The notes: generated by a model not told the origin, from the letters alone. Positions 8,316 through 19,842 are shown, counted from the stretch's first letter. The stretch is DNA of 64,000 nt from Lactarius indigo (GCA_025766275.1 JAFKAC010000009.1:1860001-1924000), one strand, 5' to 3'. Numbers and translations: made by a program.

Positions 8316-11300
8316 TGCCCTTCCCGCTGCTATGAACGATCCGCTCCCTACCTCTGTCCCCCAGCTCGATCCCACCGGCTCCAATTGGGCCATCTTCAGC
8401 ATGCGTTTCCAGGAGGCCATGGAAGCCAACCAGAAGTGGGGCCATTTCACCGGCAAATCCAAGTGTCCTGTCGTGGCTGACCCAGTCAAGCCAATGGACG
8501 ATGAAAAGAAAGCCATTGCCGAGTGGACTCAGGATGAGACTGTAGCCAAGTACCTCCTTTCCCAATGACTTCCTGACTCCACTGCCGTTCACCTAAAGTC
8601 ACTCACCTCTGCCAAAGAACGCTGGAACAAGGTTACCACCGAGTTCAGCGTAAAGAGTCAGTATGCAGAGACCGACATGCTTACCGCTTTCTCCGAGATG
8701 CATTGCCCGTGCAGCAGGGACGTTTGTCAGTTCCTTGGTCAAATGCGCGTGAAGCGCGAAGAACTTGCAGCAGTTGGCATCACCATGACCCAGAAGGAGT
8801 ACAGATCAGCCATCATCAAGGCCATCCCTGATGAAATGTCGAAATTCACTTTGGGTTTTCTCACCACTGCGCGCGTACTATCACCCTCCACCGACATCGA
8901 CCCCAACCTCCTTATAGACCACATCTCCAAGGAGGCCGATCGTCTGGTGGTGCGGCGCAAGTGCGATGGAGCCCCATCCAGCAAAGGGAAGCAACCCCAG
9001 AGCCAAGACGAGGTGATGGCAGCAACACAAGTGTTACGGTACAGACTCGATGACTCATTACACTCGACTCATGACTGGTTATGACTACGGTCCAGTATTA
9101 GCATTAGTCATGGACTCTTACATCGTATCAGTCAGCATAAGTAGTTTACATGTGATTGTGACTTGTGCATGACTTATTCCTAGGATAGCAGTACTAGGGT
9201 TCGAGCTAGTTACGCTATTGGATAGTTACTATTCCAGCAGCGCTTTAAAGCCCGTGTGTATTTGTATAAATAGTCGTCTTGGAAGACCAAGAGTCCCCAT
9301 CTTGGTCTTCTTCAATCCACCTCTTGACTCGTCTCTTGCCTTGGCCTTTGGCTGAGTGTGCTTCCACTTCTATCCACCAAGGGATAGTACCTTTTGCTGC
9401 AGTGTGTGCCAGTGTGCCCCTGTTCAGCTTGCGTTGGGTTGACATGTGATCCCCATTCGCTTAACCTTTGCTAAGTCGATTACGCCTTCTTCAGAGTCCA
9501 AGTCGGACTAACGCCGGTGGAGTGTAACAACAAGGGGATGGCGGAAAGAAGCAGAGAAAAGGAAAGTGCCACAACTGTGGCAAGCTGGGTCACTGGGCAC
9601 GCGAGTGCCATTCACCGAAGAAGGACACCCAGTCTAATCAAAATCAAAATCAGCCCAACTTGTCTGGTCAGTCTACCCAACCCCTGACATACCAGAATGC
9701 CACCAAGACCGAGAACAAGCCTGTAGGATCAGCCAATGTCATGGCAATCCCTGAAGACAACGCCAGCGCAGAGGGCTGGACGTCTGTTGAGCCAGATGGA
9801 TGCTGGTCGGCCATGTTCACCGGGGACGTCTTCAAGCTACCCGGAAGCCAAGTTGTCACCCCTCAAGAGTGCGAAGAAGCAGGGGTGAGCGCCGCATTGT
9901 CTGGCGGGCTCACAGCAGCTGCTATCACGCAGATTGAGGCGGCGAGACCCGCCCGTGTAGAACTTTACGACTCCAGTGCCACACGCCATATTTTGCCCTA
10001 TCGTGACGACTTCCTGACTTACTGATCGCTTGAGCATCTGGTCTTCCTGAACACAGCCAACAGCCAGCAGTTCCTGGCTGTGGGCACTGGCAGCATGGTG
10101 GTCAGTGCGCTGAATGGAAACAGCGAGTCCGAGCTCATGCTCGAGAACGTACTGCACGCACCGTCTGTCAGCTACACCTTAGTGTCCCTCGGGGCGTTGG
10201 ACAGCCTGGGCTACCGCATCGCAATCAGCGGGGGCCACCTCAAAATCCAGTCTGGCATGGGAGAGCATCTTGTGAGCATCACGTGCACGCCGCGTGGACT
10301 GTATCGTGTTGCGCATGAGTGTGATGGCAGGTATGCTGTGGAAATTGTCAGTGTCATGGAGCTTCACAGGCACATGGGGCATATTGCACCCGCCAGCGCA
10401 CGCAAGCTCATCGAAGCCAGGCTCGTCACCAGCATTGCCCTTGACCCAAATTCGCAGGAAGAACACTGCAAGGCATGCCTTTATGCCCATGCCACCTGTC
10501 AGCCCATCCCCAAATTACGCGTCAGCCCCCAAGCCAAGAACTTTGGAGATGAGATACATACCGATGTGTGGGGCCCAGCCTCGGTTGCAATGCATCAAGG
10601 TCACCGGTACTTCATCATGTTCACCGACGACGCCACCCACTATACTGTGACTTACCTCTTAGTGGAAAAGAGCAGCGCCTTCGCAAACTACTGCCAGTTC
10701 GAGGCATGGGTGCAAATGCAGAACCACTGCACCACCATCAAAGTCTTGAGGTCAGATCAGGGCGGCGAGTACCTGAGCGAGGCATTCAACACCCACCTTG
10801 CCAATGCTGGTACTGCACGCAGACTTACTGTGCACAACTTGCCGCAACTGAACAGTGTTGCGGAACAACTCAATCGCACCCTCGTGGAGAAGGTCCGTGC
10901 GCTCCTGCATTCGGCCAGCCTTCCCCAGAGTCTGTGGGGGGAAGCCATTCGGCATTCGACATGGTTGAAGAACCATACCTCAACCCACGCCCTTGGCGGC
11001 AGCATGCCCTGGCAAGCACTGTACGGGGCCCCTCCTGACCTGTCCGGCTTGAAACGCTTCAGCGAGTCCGTTTGGGTGCACGACCTGGATGGCTCGAAAC
11101 TTGATCCGTGTGCACACGAAGGATGGTGGCTCAGCTTGGACATTGAGTCACGTGGCCACTGTGTATACTGGCCCACGAGCAGATCCGTCGGTGTTGAAAG
11201 AAACGTCTATTTCACCGTGGCCAAGTGTCTCAAGGGGGAGCAGATGGATGTACCTACCTCCAAAACTTTGCCCAAGTCGCATGCCACGCCAATACCCTTG

Positions 11301-13250
11301 CTGTTCACGCCACCGCTGCCTTCAGCGCCTCCCCAGCCAGTCCCTGCCCCAGCACCTCCGTCAAGGCAATCATTGTTGTCATCGCTGTCGTCGTTGTCAG
11401 AGGTTGAGTCTATGCTGCCAGAACCCGAGCCAGAGCGTACCAGTCACCTCAGAAAACCATCTCGCATCATGCGAGAGCTCCAAGCAGGCGTTGGCGTCGC
11501 CTCCACTCGTCGTTCGGACCCAGTCATACCCAGGGGAATTTCCATCCCTGGTAGCTTTGCAGATGATGAGGGGGAGTCCATCGATATGGCGTGGTCAGTC
11601 GAAAGCGGCCTACCAACCTTGCGCGAAAATTGGGTTGGAGTCGAAATGGCTCTGGTGGCTGAAACAGCTGATTCCAAAGCACTAGAACCCCGCAATCTTG
11701 CTGAGGCGAAACGCCAGCCTGACTGGCTGCTCTGGGAGCAGGCCATCCGTGAGGAGCTTGCCACTCTCCACGCTGCCAGCACCTGAACCCTTGAACACGC
11801 ACCTCCTGGAGCCAACGTTATCAGGTCAAAATGGGTCTTCAAGGCGAAGAAAGATGCTTCCAGCAAAGTGGTGCAATACAAGGCACGACTTGTGGCACAA
11901 GGCTTCAGCCAAGTCGAGGGCGTCGACTACTTCGACACTTATGCCCCCGTTGCCCAACTTGCATCATCATGCACGGTAATCACAATGGCTAACTGCCTAG
12001 GACTGGAGCTACACCAGGTGGACATCAAGGGTGCATACCTCAACAGCGAGTTGATGCCTGACAAAGTACTGTACATGCATCACCCCCCGGGCTACCGTGA
12101 GGACACATCTGGCCACGTCCTACGTCTGCGAAAGTCCCTGTACGGCCTCAAACAGGCCGGGCGCCAGTGGTATCAAAAGTTCACTCAAATCCTCAGCAGC
12201 CTTGGGTTCCAACAGTGCAAGGTGGACCAGGCTGTGTTCTACAAGCACATCAAAAACCCCCGTGCAATCATCATCATCGCGGTGCACGTCGACGACTGCA
12301 CAATTGCAGCTAGCAGCGCCGCAGCGGTCAATGCCCTCAAGGCTGGGCTCTGTAAGCACGTTGAGGTCACAGACCTCAGCAAGCTTCACTGGATGCTTGG
12401 AATTGAGGTGAAGTGGGACCGTGCCGGTGGCACAGTGCACCTGTTGCAGCGGTCCTATGTCGACTCAATCTTGCGACGCTTCGGTTTCGACAATGCGAAG
12501 ACCGTCTCCACCCCCTTCGACACTCAAGTCCGGCTCACTTTGGAGCAAGCCCCAGCGGATGCGGCTGAATTTGTGGTCATGTGTGACGTGTCCTACCGCG
12601 AGGCTGTCAGCGCGCTCAACTGGGCAGCGCTCACTACTTGCCCCGACATCACGTTCACGGTCGCCACTGTCACTTGATTCTCGGCTAACCCCGGAATGGC
12701 ACACTGGACCACAGTAAAACGCATCTTCCACTATTTGGCAGGGACGCGCAATCTGTGGCTCACGTACAGCGAGGCGCATCGCACCCTGGTTGGGTACGCA
12801 GACACAGACGGCAGCATGACGGAGGACTGCCGCGCGATCACCGGATATGCCTTCCTCATTGACGGCGGTGCGGTCTCCTGGTCTTCGAAGAAGCAGGAGA
12901 TCGTATCACTCTCTACCACCGAGAGCAAGTACGTTGCCGCGACACACGGCATGAAGGAGGCCTTATGGCTCCAGAACCTGCTGTCCAAGGTCTTCGAGCC
13001 CATCACAAATGCAACCACTTTGTTCTTGGACAATCAATCCGCGATCGCACTGACAAAAGATCATCAGTTCCACCCACACACCAAACACATCAACATGTGC
13101 TATCATTTTATCTGCTGGGTGGTTGAAAACGGCACTATACACCTCGTGTACTGCCCCACAGCAGACATGGTGGCCAACGCGCTGACCAAAGCGCTCCCCT
13201 CGCCCAAGGTCAAGCACTTTGCCAAGTGTCTCGGACTTCGCACGGTTTGA
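8308..13250 (+). pseudogene. Copia gag-pol polyprotein with four TGA codons and a solo-LTR insertion
   Basis: The frame opens at 8308. Gag core lies at 8308-9031 (FSMRFQEAMEANQKWGHF; stop at 8566-8568). After the solo LTR comes a CCHC knuckle, CHNCGKLGHWAREC (about 9570-9612). The protease motif is LYDSSATRHI (about 9960-9990), with Ser in place of the usual Gly, and a stop follows at 10023-10025. The GAG-pre-integrase HHCC zinc site is ELHRHMGHIA...CKAC (about 10360-10480). The integrase core shows TDVWG, RSDQGGEY and a downstream Glu (about 10560-10870); a stop follows at 11784-11786. Reverse transcriptase shows VDIKGAYLNSEL, SLYGLKQAGRQW and HVDD in place of YVDD (about 11870-12400); a stop follows at 12675-12677. 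RNase H runs about 12780-13180 (GYADTDG, SLSTTESKY). Confidence 0.93.
9032..9529 (+). repeat. Solo LTR of family C inside copia gag, target duplication ACAAG
   Basis: 498 bp from TGTTACGGTACAG to GAGTGTAACA, flanked by ACAAG at 9027-9031 and 9530-9534. It interrupts gag between the core and the zinc knuckle, and the flanks join in frame. TATAAATA (9265) lies 34 nt before ATCTTGGTCTT (9299-9309). The palindrome GAAGACCAAGA-GTCCCCA-TCTTGGTCTTC spans that position. It is younger than the copia element. Confidence 0.93.
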
Positions 13251-13257
13251 GGGGGAG
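13249..13257 (+). promoter_or_regulatory. Polypurine tract of the copia element
   Basis: GAGGGGGAG immediately precedes the 3' LTR and overlaps the end of the RNase H frame. It would prime plus-strand DNA synthesis. Confidence 0.7.
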
Positions 13258-13784
13258 TGTTGAAGTGAGTTCTAATATTATCTTATTGATTGTTTCCTTC
13301 GTACCCGTATGGACTGTGTGCAAACCCACACAAGTCCCTTTGATTTACTGCCTCGGCTTGTTATTTTCTTGCATTTGGATGCTGGACCGTATGTCCCAGA
13401 TCCTGTCCTGGTCATACTCGGCCACAGATTCACTATACTGTCACTCTGCAGAAGCAGAGCATAAAACTTCCAACTATACAGTTTATATTTCCTACAGTTA
13501 TATAAGTCCCTACTTCTGCTCAGTAGTACCTCAGCTTTTGCCCTGTTAGTGCACGCAAATGCTGAGGTAAGTTATCCGTACTACACTTTATATTCACCTG
13601 TGCTCATACGCTTCGTAGTATATTGTCTTCTCATGCAGGTGAATAGATTATTAGCTTTTGCCCTGTTAGTGCGCGCAAACGCTGAGTATATTGTCTTCTT
13701 GTGCAGACATATTCCGCGTGCACGATCATTCACTAACAAGTTTATTTACTATCTATTCATTCCGAGCGTCCATACCTCGTAAGA
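13258..13784 (+). repeat. 3' LTR of the copia element
   Basis: 527 bp, the same length as the 5' LTR with no indel. By eye I count about 28 differences between the two, every one a transition and many at CpG. Confidence 0.93.
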
Positions 13785-13789
13785 AGAAC

Positions 13790-14257
13790 TACTGTGGACC
13801 CATAGAATTAATTTTCCAACTTTTCAATGCTTGAGACCTAGGAATTTGGCCAGGTCACATGACCCTAAACCTAGGGTTGGGGCTTAAGTAAAGGTTGCAG
13901 GTCCTTTATGGTGGCAGTCTTATGCCCTAACACCCTAGCCCCACAGATCTTAATTTTTTTTGGAAGATTGTTGGGATCTGTGTGCATAGAAACCTCTCAA
14001 AAATGACCACCTTTCTCTTTTGTTTACTTTCCCTTTATAGTCACCAATAAATTCCCTCTTTTTTTCTGATCATGTATCTACACAACCTACTATACATAGT
14101 GTAATTTTTTTGGGCTTAAAGGACATGGGAAAGCAGCAATCTATCCCAATCTCTGAGATTTGCACAACATTGTGCATTTGCAATAGCCTGTACATGATAG
14201 TACTTGACTTGTGGTAAATATAATATCTTATAAGCACTTAAATGTTTTTATCTTTTT
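13790..14257. other. AT-rich spacer right of the copia element, no gene seen
   Basis: Continuation of the copia target sequence. It has several poly-T runs but no frame or repeat that I can support. Confidence 0.45.
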
Positions 14258-14270
14258 TTGCTGGTGACGA

Positions 14271-14395
14271 ATAGGAGACCGGATCAGGTGACCTTGAGGC
14301 TTCCTGATGACGTCAAAACCAACCCGGCGCTCATCACAGAGGTCATCATCCAACCTCTCGCATCGTGCTTCGACCGTGCCTGCAGACTTGTTCAG
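14271..14395 (+). other. Exon-like fragment of an unrecognised gene
   Basis: A short stretch bounded by an acceptor-like GAATAG and a donor-like GTAAGA encodes a well-formed peptide including RPDQVTLRLPDDVKTNPALI and LASCFDRACRLVQ. Nothing convincing extends it on either side. It may be a leftover exon of a host gene broken by the neighbouring insertions. I do not recognise the protein. Confidence 0.3.
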
Positions 14396-14459
14396 GTAAG
14401 AATGTCCCCCGAAATGTCGGGCCAGTCATTCTTTCACTGGCAGGTGGTGTGACCTTTCG

Positions 14460-16033
14460 TTGCTACACTAGCCTACGTTCCACACCGTTTTGCCTTAGCT
14501 CGGTCCATGGGAACTGTGGATTACTTCTTGGCCCTCATAACAAGTTACGAATATCCTAAGGCCTCTCACAGAACCTCTCGGAAGTCGGTTGTAATTTGGG
14601 CCACGCAGCCTGTAGGCCTCATCGACAATAAAAGATAGTCGATCTGCGCGTGTTTTCAACTGTCTGGGCCCAGAAAGTGGGTCTGGTGAGCAGCCTAGGC
14701 CCAAGGGACTCCATCAAGCCGTTCACGTAGCGCTTCTTTTCATTTCACATTCCCCGGAATTACGTCGGAGGCTTCTTTCCGCAATCCGCAATCCACACCA
14801 CGCCGCAGGCGTTCGTTCCCACACGTCTTGCCTCTAATTTGTGCTGGCTTCGGCCCCCTTTCCCCTTTGCGTGCGTATGTGCATCAGGCAGGAGCGGGCT
14901 TGGTGCTCTAGAGCCACAAGTAACGTAGGACACTGGACCCGAACCGTGGCTTTTGATCTCCCGGAATGCATCATAACATAAAGCTCACCCCCTCGGTGTC
15001 AGTGGCGCCTCCTTGTGCACGTCAGTCAATGATCACGCACGCGGATCGAGTTTCTACACCCCCCCTCTGTCAGTTGATCATCCTGAAAGGGCGAGCTCCT
15101 CTTCTGCGATGATACAATGGTGACGATCGCTGCAGATCACGCACGTCGTGTTGCTGCGCCGTAGGGAGATCACCTCATCATCATCGGATCTAACTGCATA
15201 CCTGGGAGATTTCGACTTGGCCGTTCCCGCGTGCTTCATCAGCTGATTGAAGACCATCGGAGAGTGGGGTGGAACCGGCGTGCGGACGCTCTCTGCCCAG
15301 CTGCCAGGCGCAGGCATTTTGTGGGGTGGAACCTGCTGGGCTTGGGGTGGGCAATAGGAGCAATTCGCATGGACTGACACAACACGCGGCAGTAAAACGA
15401 AACACGATTCGTATAGGCATTGGTGTACCGTACTTTGGTATCCGCATGAGGGTTAGTTTAGTTATAGCGAGTACAATACAGTAAAATCCCAACGTCATGA
15501 AAAAAAACATAGTAGTGAAATTCGGAGCGTGAGCGATGATGACGTCCTGGAACAATTCTGCGATACATGTGGTAAGGTCGATGCGCATTAAATAAGAGAT
15601 GGTGTGACGAAAGCATATCAGAGCAGAGCGAGGTGCAAGATGACGAAAGGCGGGGTGGGGTGGGGGTGAGTATAGCGCCGGAGGTCAAATAATCGAGGTC
15701 GTAACTGCCTCCAGGATTACGCCTGGTATGCGCACGGCCGGGTGATCGCTTGGCCATGAGCGAAAAAGCCTAACCACTTAGCCCCATGACGAGGGGGCAC
15801 GGGTGAGATCGGTCGATGGGCGCCGTGCTAAACTCGAGGTTCGCAGACCGGGACTAACTTGGCGCCGTCTGAGTGAGGGTATTTGTGAACAAGAAGCGAA
15901 CACGCAAGCCTGGAAAACCCCCTCCCGTCGGTCAGCCCTAGCTCCACTGGTCCAAGTCCTCGGAAAGAACTCACTCTTTCACATAGGGGAACTAGGAGTG
16001 CAAGAATTGAAACCGATTCGAGAAAAAGTCCAA
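14460..16033. other. Intergenic, no supported gene
   Basis: Several frames of 70-130 codons occur on both strands, but none shows a recognisable domain, consistent codon pattern or splice framework. I see no tRNA. Confidence 0.4.
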
Positions 16034-17758
16034 TCACAAAAGCTCCTTCACGCTCTCCAACAGCACCTTGGGCTTAACCAGTAACGTGCTTTCCAACAGC
16101 TCTGCCCTGCTCCGCGTGGCGACTGCCTCTCCCCCCTTCATATCTAGGTATGAGGGCTGTCGCTCCTCTTCAACCTCCCCCCCCTTTCTCCGCTTCACCA
16201 CGGACAGTCCAAAGGCGACCGTGCATAGCACGCCGCACGCCTCGCTCCCATACCCAGCGTACATGTTCTCCATGACGGCGGGATCGAATGGCCGACAGTT
16301 AGGCCAGACACCCCCAGCGCGGCCCTTACCGCGAGCGACGGGGGCGACAGAGGGGCTCTCGACTACGATCTCGAACCATGCGCTGCTCACGCCCTCGCGA
16401 AGTATGCGCGCGAGCGCTTCCGTCCGCTCGGCGATGTGGGATACGGCGTCACCAAAGCGCGCACGCAGCGGCTCGCGGTGTGTCCCGCGCTCGTCGGTGC
16501 ACCCGGCGAGAGAAAGTATCGCAAGGATGCCACTGATGTGGCCCCCGCGAGAGGACGGATCATCGAGGGAGCTCGCCGATGCGTTCGATGGTGTCCGGGA
16601 GCGCGGCATCGGGAGTGCGAAGAGGCGCTGATCTGGCGTATTGTTCGCCGTGGATCCAGGTGTGGGGTATGGAGGGAGCGATATGGGGGAGATGAGGGAA
16701 GATGAGGGAAATGAGCCAGGATAAGCTGGGGCAGGTGCGCTGTAAGCTGATAACGCGCTCCGTGCGTACATATGGGTGAGTGTTCGCCAACGGGAGGTCG
16801 TCGCCTGTGGTTCTGCTTCGGTGTCAGCGTCATCGGATCAACTACGATATGCTGATGAATGCCTACCAGAAGACTGCATCTCGCGGAAGATATCGTTCAA
16901 GAAACGGTCGACCTCAGGGGAAACTCCAGCGCAGAAGGCATCGAGAACCTGTTGGCAACACCAGACCTCCCAAGCTTGGATGGCCAACTGCACTACAGTG
17001 GGATCGTTCTCGTGGTCGCCCTCGCGCAAGAGCGCTAGGATGCCATCGCCGATAGCATCGCGGACAAGCTCGCAATGAGATTCCTTCCACGAACCAGGTG
17101 CGCAGCGACCCAATTGGAATTCGTCGGATACTGCGGCTGCGAGCTGAAGGATCTCGGTGTTGAGGTCGTGCACGGCCTGGATTATCTGCTGGCCGGAGAA
17201 ATCATCGGTCTTGGTAAGGAACGACTTGAGCGTCTTGAGTTCCTCCCCACTGGATTCTAGTGTTCGCACGGAGCTGGCCAGCTCGGCATACGAAGTGCGG
17301 AGTTTGTGGATTTCGGTGGCCTGGGCTTGACGAGCCGCGCAAGCTTGTGCCAGTTCTACAGAGAGCTGGCCCTTCTGGGAAACGAGGAGAGTGTTGGTGG
17401 AGCGCTGGTGTTCCAGCTCCATTTTTGTGCTCGAAAAGTCGGCCTGGATGTGCTCGAGTTGCCGCTGGAGGGAGAGGACTTGCTCTTGAAGTCTGCTGTT
17501 GAACGATTCGAGGTGCTTTACTCGAAGGCGATCGGCGTCTGTGGCACGATGGGCATCAATGGCATGGGAAAGTGGTCGGTCGTGGCGTTGACCGAGTCTA
17601 CGAGGGACGGGCATTGGAGGGTAGTATGGAGCTGTCGTGGGTAGATCGTAGGAGCCGTCGTCACTCTGATCGTCGTCGGATGGACAGTCGTCTTCAAGGT
17701 CGTTGGAGATACGAACGGATGGTAGGTACGAAGCAATGAAGTTCCACAAGGCGTTCAT
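16034..17758 (-). CDS. Coiled-coil protein of unknown function, paralogue of the gene at 37297
   Basis: Two exons are inferred (17758-16867 and 16812-16034) around a 54-nt GTAGGC...GCAG intron, giving about 556 residues. The N-terminus is acidic and low-complexity. Residues about 80-170 are a long heptad-rich coiled coil. Then comes a conserved block, FLTKTDDFSGQQIIQAVHDL, followed by a globular C-terminal half. The same block, in order and with an intron at the same point (just before EPQAT-SRWR), occurs in the gene at 37297-39044, so the two are paralogues. I know of no function. The C-terminal half is rich in Ala, Arg and Gly with short conserved hydrophobic stretches (GVLCTVAFGLSVVKRRKG). 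No signal peptide or membrane segment is evident. Confidence 0.75.
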
Positions 17759-18234
17759 TGTCTATGATGCGTGCTAAGCGGGGTTCACACGTGAACCAGG
17801 TCCACAAACATTTACGTTTGTAAATGGGCCTCGGGCGGGGGTTGAAGGTTGCTACGCGGTGGGGGAATTGGTCGGGGGTATAAAAAAAAACAAAAGGAAA
17901 TTTTTTGGCAAGTTGAATGGGACGGACGTTATCGTAGGGAGAAGGGGGAGGACTGTTGTCAATTGTTGACTGCGGAAGGACAAGACAGAAACCAACCAGG
18001 TTAGGGCATCTTTAGGGGACGAATGACCAGCGGAGCCAACGTGGCGTCGCGTGTGAGGGTGTGTCTGCCTCGTTGAAGCCTCGTGTCTTTGCGACATGAC
18101 ACCAGAGATCGCCTGAATGCTGTCACTCAACTACGCTACTCACGCTTATCTCACCCTTCTTCTCGCTCAATCCTCCTCCCTCTTGGCTGATCCCTCCGTG
18201 GTTCATCCCCACCTGAAGCACGTTGGTCCAGTGA

Positions 18235-18483
18235 GACTCTTCCAAACTCGATCCGCTCCGTTTCCTCACCACCAACGAACAGGTTGGTCAACTCCCAGAC
18301 ATTCATCTATTTTCGGTGCCAAAAACAACGTGGGAGCACTCGTCCGCGGCAATCATCAATGCCCTTCGTCAGACAGATGGCGTTCTAAAGGTGGATATCC
18401 AAGAACCCCGAATCAGAGCGAAGAGAGGTCCGCTCTATACCCTCAACCCTGACGCCCGTGCCAACTTATCAACCTTTTCATAG
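18235..18483 (+). other. Orphan exon-like open frame, unrecognised
   Basis: Eighty-two codons are open to TAG at 18481-18483, preceded by an acceptor-like CCAG. The peptide looks real: it includes SSAAIINALRQTDGVLKVDI and ends TLNPDARANLSTFS. Upstream sequence from 18117 could be a first exon (MLSLNYATHAYLTLLLAQSS) but the join is not secure. It could be the 3' end of a small gene or a remnant. Confidence 0.35.
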
Positions 18484-19040
18484 ACTAGCATGACTTTTGA
18501 AGGGCATCGCCGTCCTCTTGTGAGGTGGCCTTTTTTTTCCTCACCTCTGCGATGCCTCTGGACCATTCTGCTTACGTGTCTATCGATCGTTCCCGTGCCT
18601 CTCTCTAAAGGTGGCACATGTACCGTTCTAGAATATCACTTGGAATATACTCTCAGGTCTTCTTTCCCGGAAAATTTCTGGCACTGACACGGCACACCAG
18701 AACGCCTAATTAGGATATACCGAAGTTCTAGCTCGGCTTGGCCTCTGACACCTACGAATGTTTCGGAACAAGTCTGGATTGGGCGACTGGCGCTTAACTC
18801 TGGACAATGGAGGGCATTCACGCGTGTCGGGACGAGGAGAGTCATTTTGTTTCATTACCGTTGAGAGAGGAGAGGCAAGGGTGTGATTGATACTCAGCCA
18901 CCGTATGAAGTGGCTCTGGGTGTCACAAGACGAGTGACGTCATTTAAGACAGAGCTGGTTGGAGAGTGGATAACATGTGTAAGGCTTCTCCCCAATAACT
19001 TTCAACAAACGTCGAACAACCCACGACTCGCAAGATAGCC
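18484..19040. other. Intergenic, no supported gene
   Basis: No frame or RNA signal is supported here. Its right part is the promoter region of the gene at 19041, with a CT-rich stretch shortly before the ATG. Confidence 0.4.
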
Positions 19041-19842
19041 ATGTCAGCCGTTGTAGTTCGCAGCATCTTCAGAAACGGTGCTCACTCCCTCGCTCGGCCT
19101 ACCGTCACCGCCACATTCACGAGCTCCAAAAGGGCCAAGTAAGTCAATCGCCAACCCTACCTTCCATTGGCCTTACTTACTCTGATCATTTTTCTAGCCA
19201 CGCATACAGGTTCGTACTTGCGCGTAAATCGCTGATCTGCGTTCACCGCACTTATTTTTACTTATCAGTACCAGTACCATGCATGACAATGATCCGGAGG
19301 TAATATACTTCGTCCTACCTATGTACGGCATTGACCCGGTTATATGCGCAGGTTCTGGAACGAGAGAAGCGGCGTAACTTGGCCCGTCACCCCTATCAGA
19401 CTTCGTCACCTCTCGACCACTCGCCTGGATGGAACGAGAATCTTGCCACGGCATCAGAGGCTAACGTCAAGGTAATTTAGCCCTATCTAACAGCCTCCTA
19501 TCCCTCACACACACGTGACACAGGCCGACCAAGATGCGAGCTCCGTCAACGACCTTGCTTCCCGCACCGTTAGTCATTTGAAGGCAAAAGATTACCCGGA
19601 GGAAACTGTGGCAGCGACGGATGACCGTGACGAGGTTTCTGGCCCTCTTCGATCGGCACCCGGGACTACCGGTGTCGTTGACATCGACGACGCTTACGAA
19701 GAGGAAATTAAAGAGCAGGAAGGCGCTTGGACCCATAAGGTCAGGCGCGAGCATGTCGAGCATTCCAAGGTGAGATGACCGTCAGCAGGGTGATATCATA
19801 TTGTCTCATATTCCTTCGCCATTGCAGGCCCGACTCCCTTGA
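19041..19842 (+). CDS. Small conserved fungal protein with a mitochondrial-type presequence
   Basis: Six exons are inferred: 19041-19138, 19198-19209, 19269-19299, 19352-19471, 19524-19769 and 19828-19842, each bounded by GT/AG and keeping one frame, for 173 residues. The second exon is only 12 nt. The N-terminus (MSAVVVRSIFRNGAHSLARP) is Arg/Ser-rich and amphipathic, like a mitochondrial targeting sequence. After it comes a short conserved-looking segment, NDPEVLEREKRRNL, and SSPLDHSPGWNENLATASEA. The rest is acidic and charged, probably disordered. I recognise the pattern as a widespread fungal family without known function. No catalytic motif is visible. Confidence 0.75.

Larger units (their letters stand above)
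7777..13784 (+). mobile_element. Complete Ty1/copia retrotransposon, inactivated, with target duplication AGAAC
   Basis: Two 527-bp LTRs bracket a single gag-pol frame. AGAAC at 7772-7776 recurs at 13785-13789. The domain order is gag, CCHC knuckle, protease, integrase, reverse transcriptase, RNase H, which is diagnostic of Ty1/copia because integrase precedes reverse transcriptase. Four in-frame TGA codons and a solo LTR inserted in gag make it non-autonomous. Once the 503-bp insertion (498-bp LTR plus 5-bp duplication) is discounted, the whole coding region is in one frame with no indel. Confidence 0.95.

Noticed and set aside
10294..11038. Additional overlapping frames within copia integrase
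   Set aside because: They are shadows of the integrase frame, which carries all catalytic motifs.
15690..15850. tRNA-like short stems with a GGTTCGCA motif
   Set aside because: No cloverleaf with acceptor and anticodon stems could be formed, and the box spacing is wrong.
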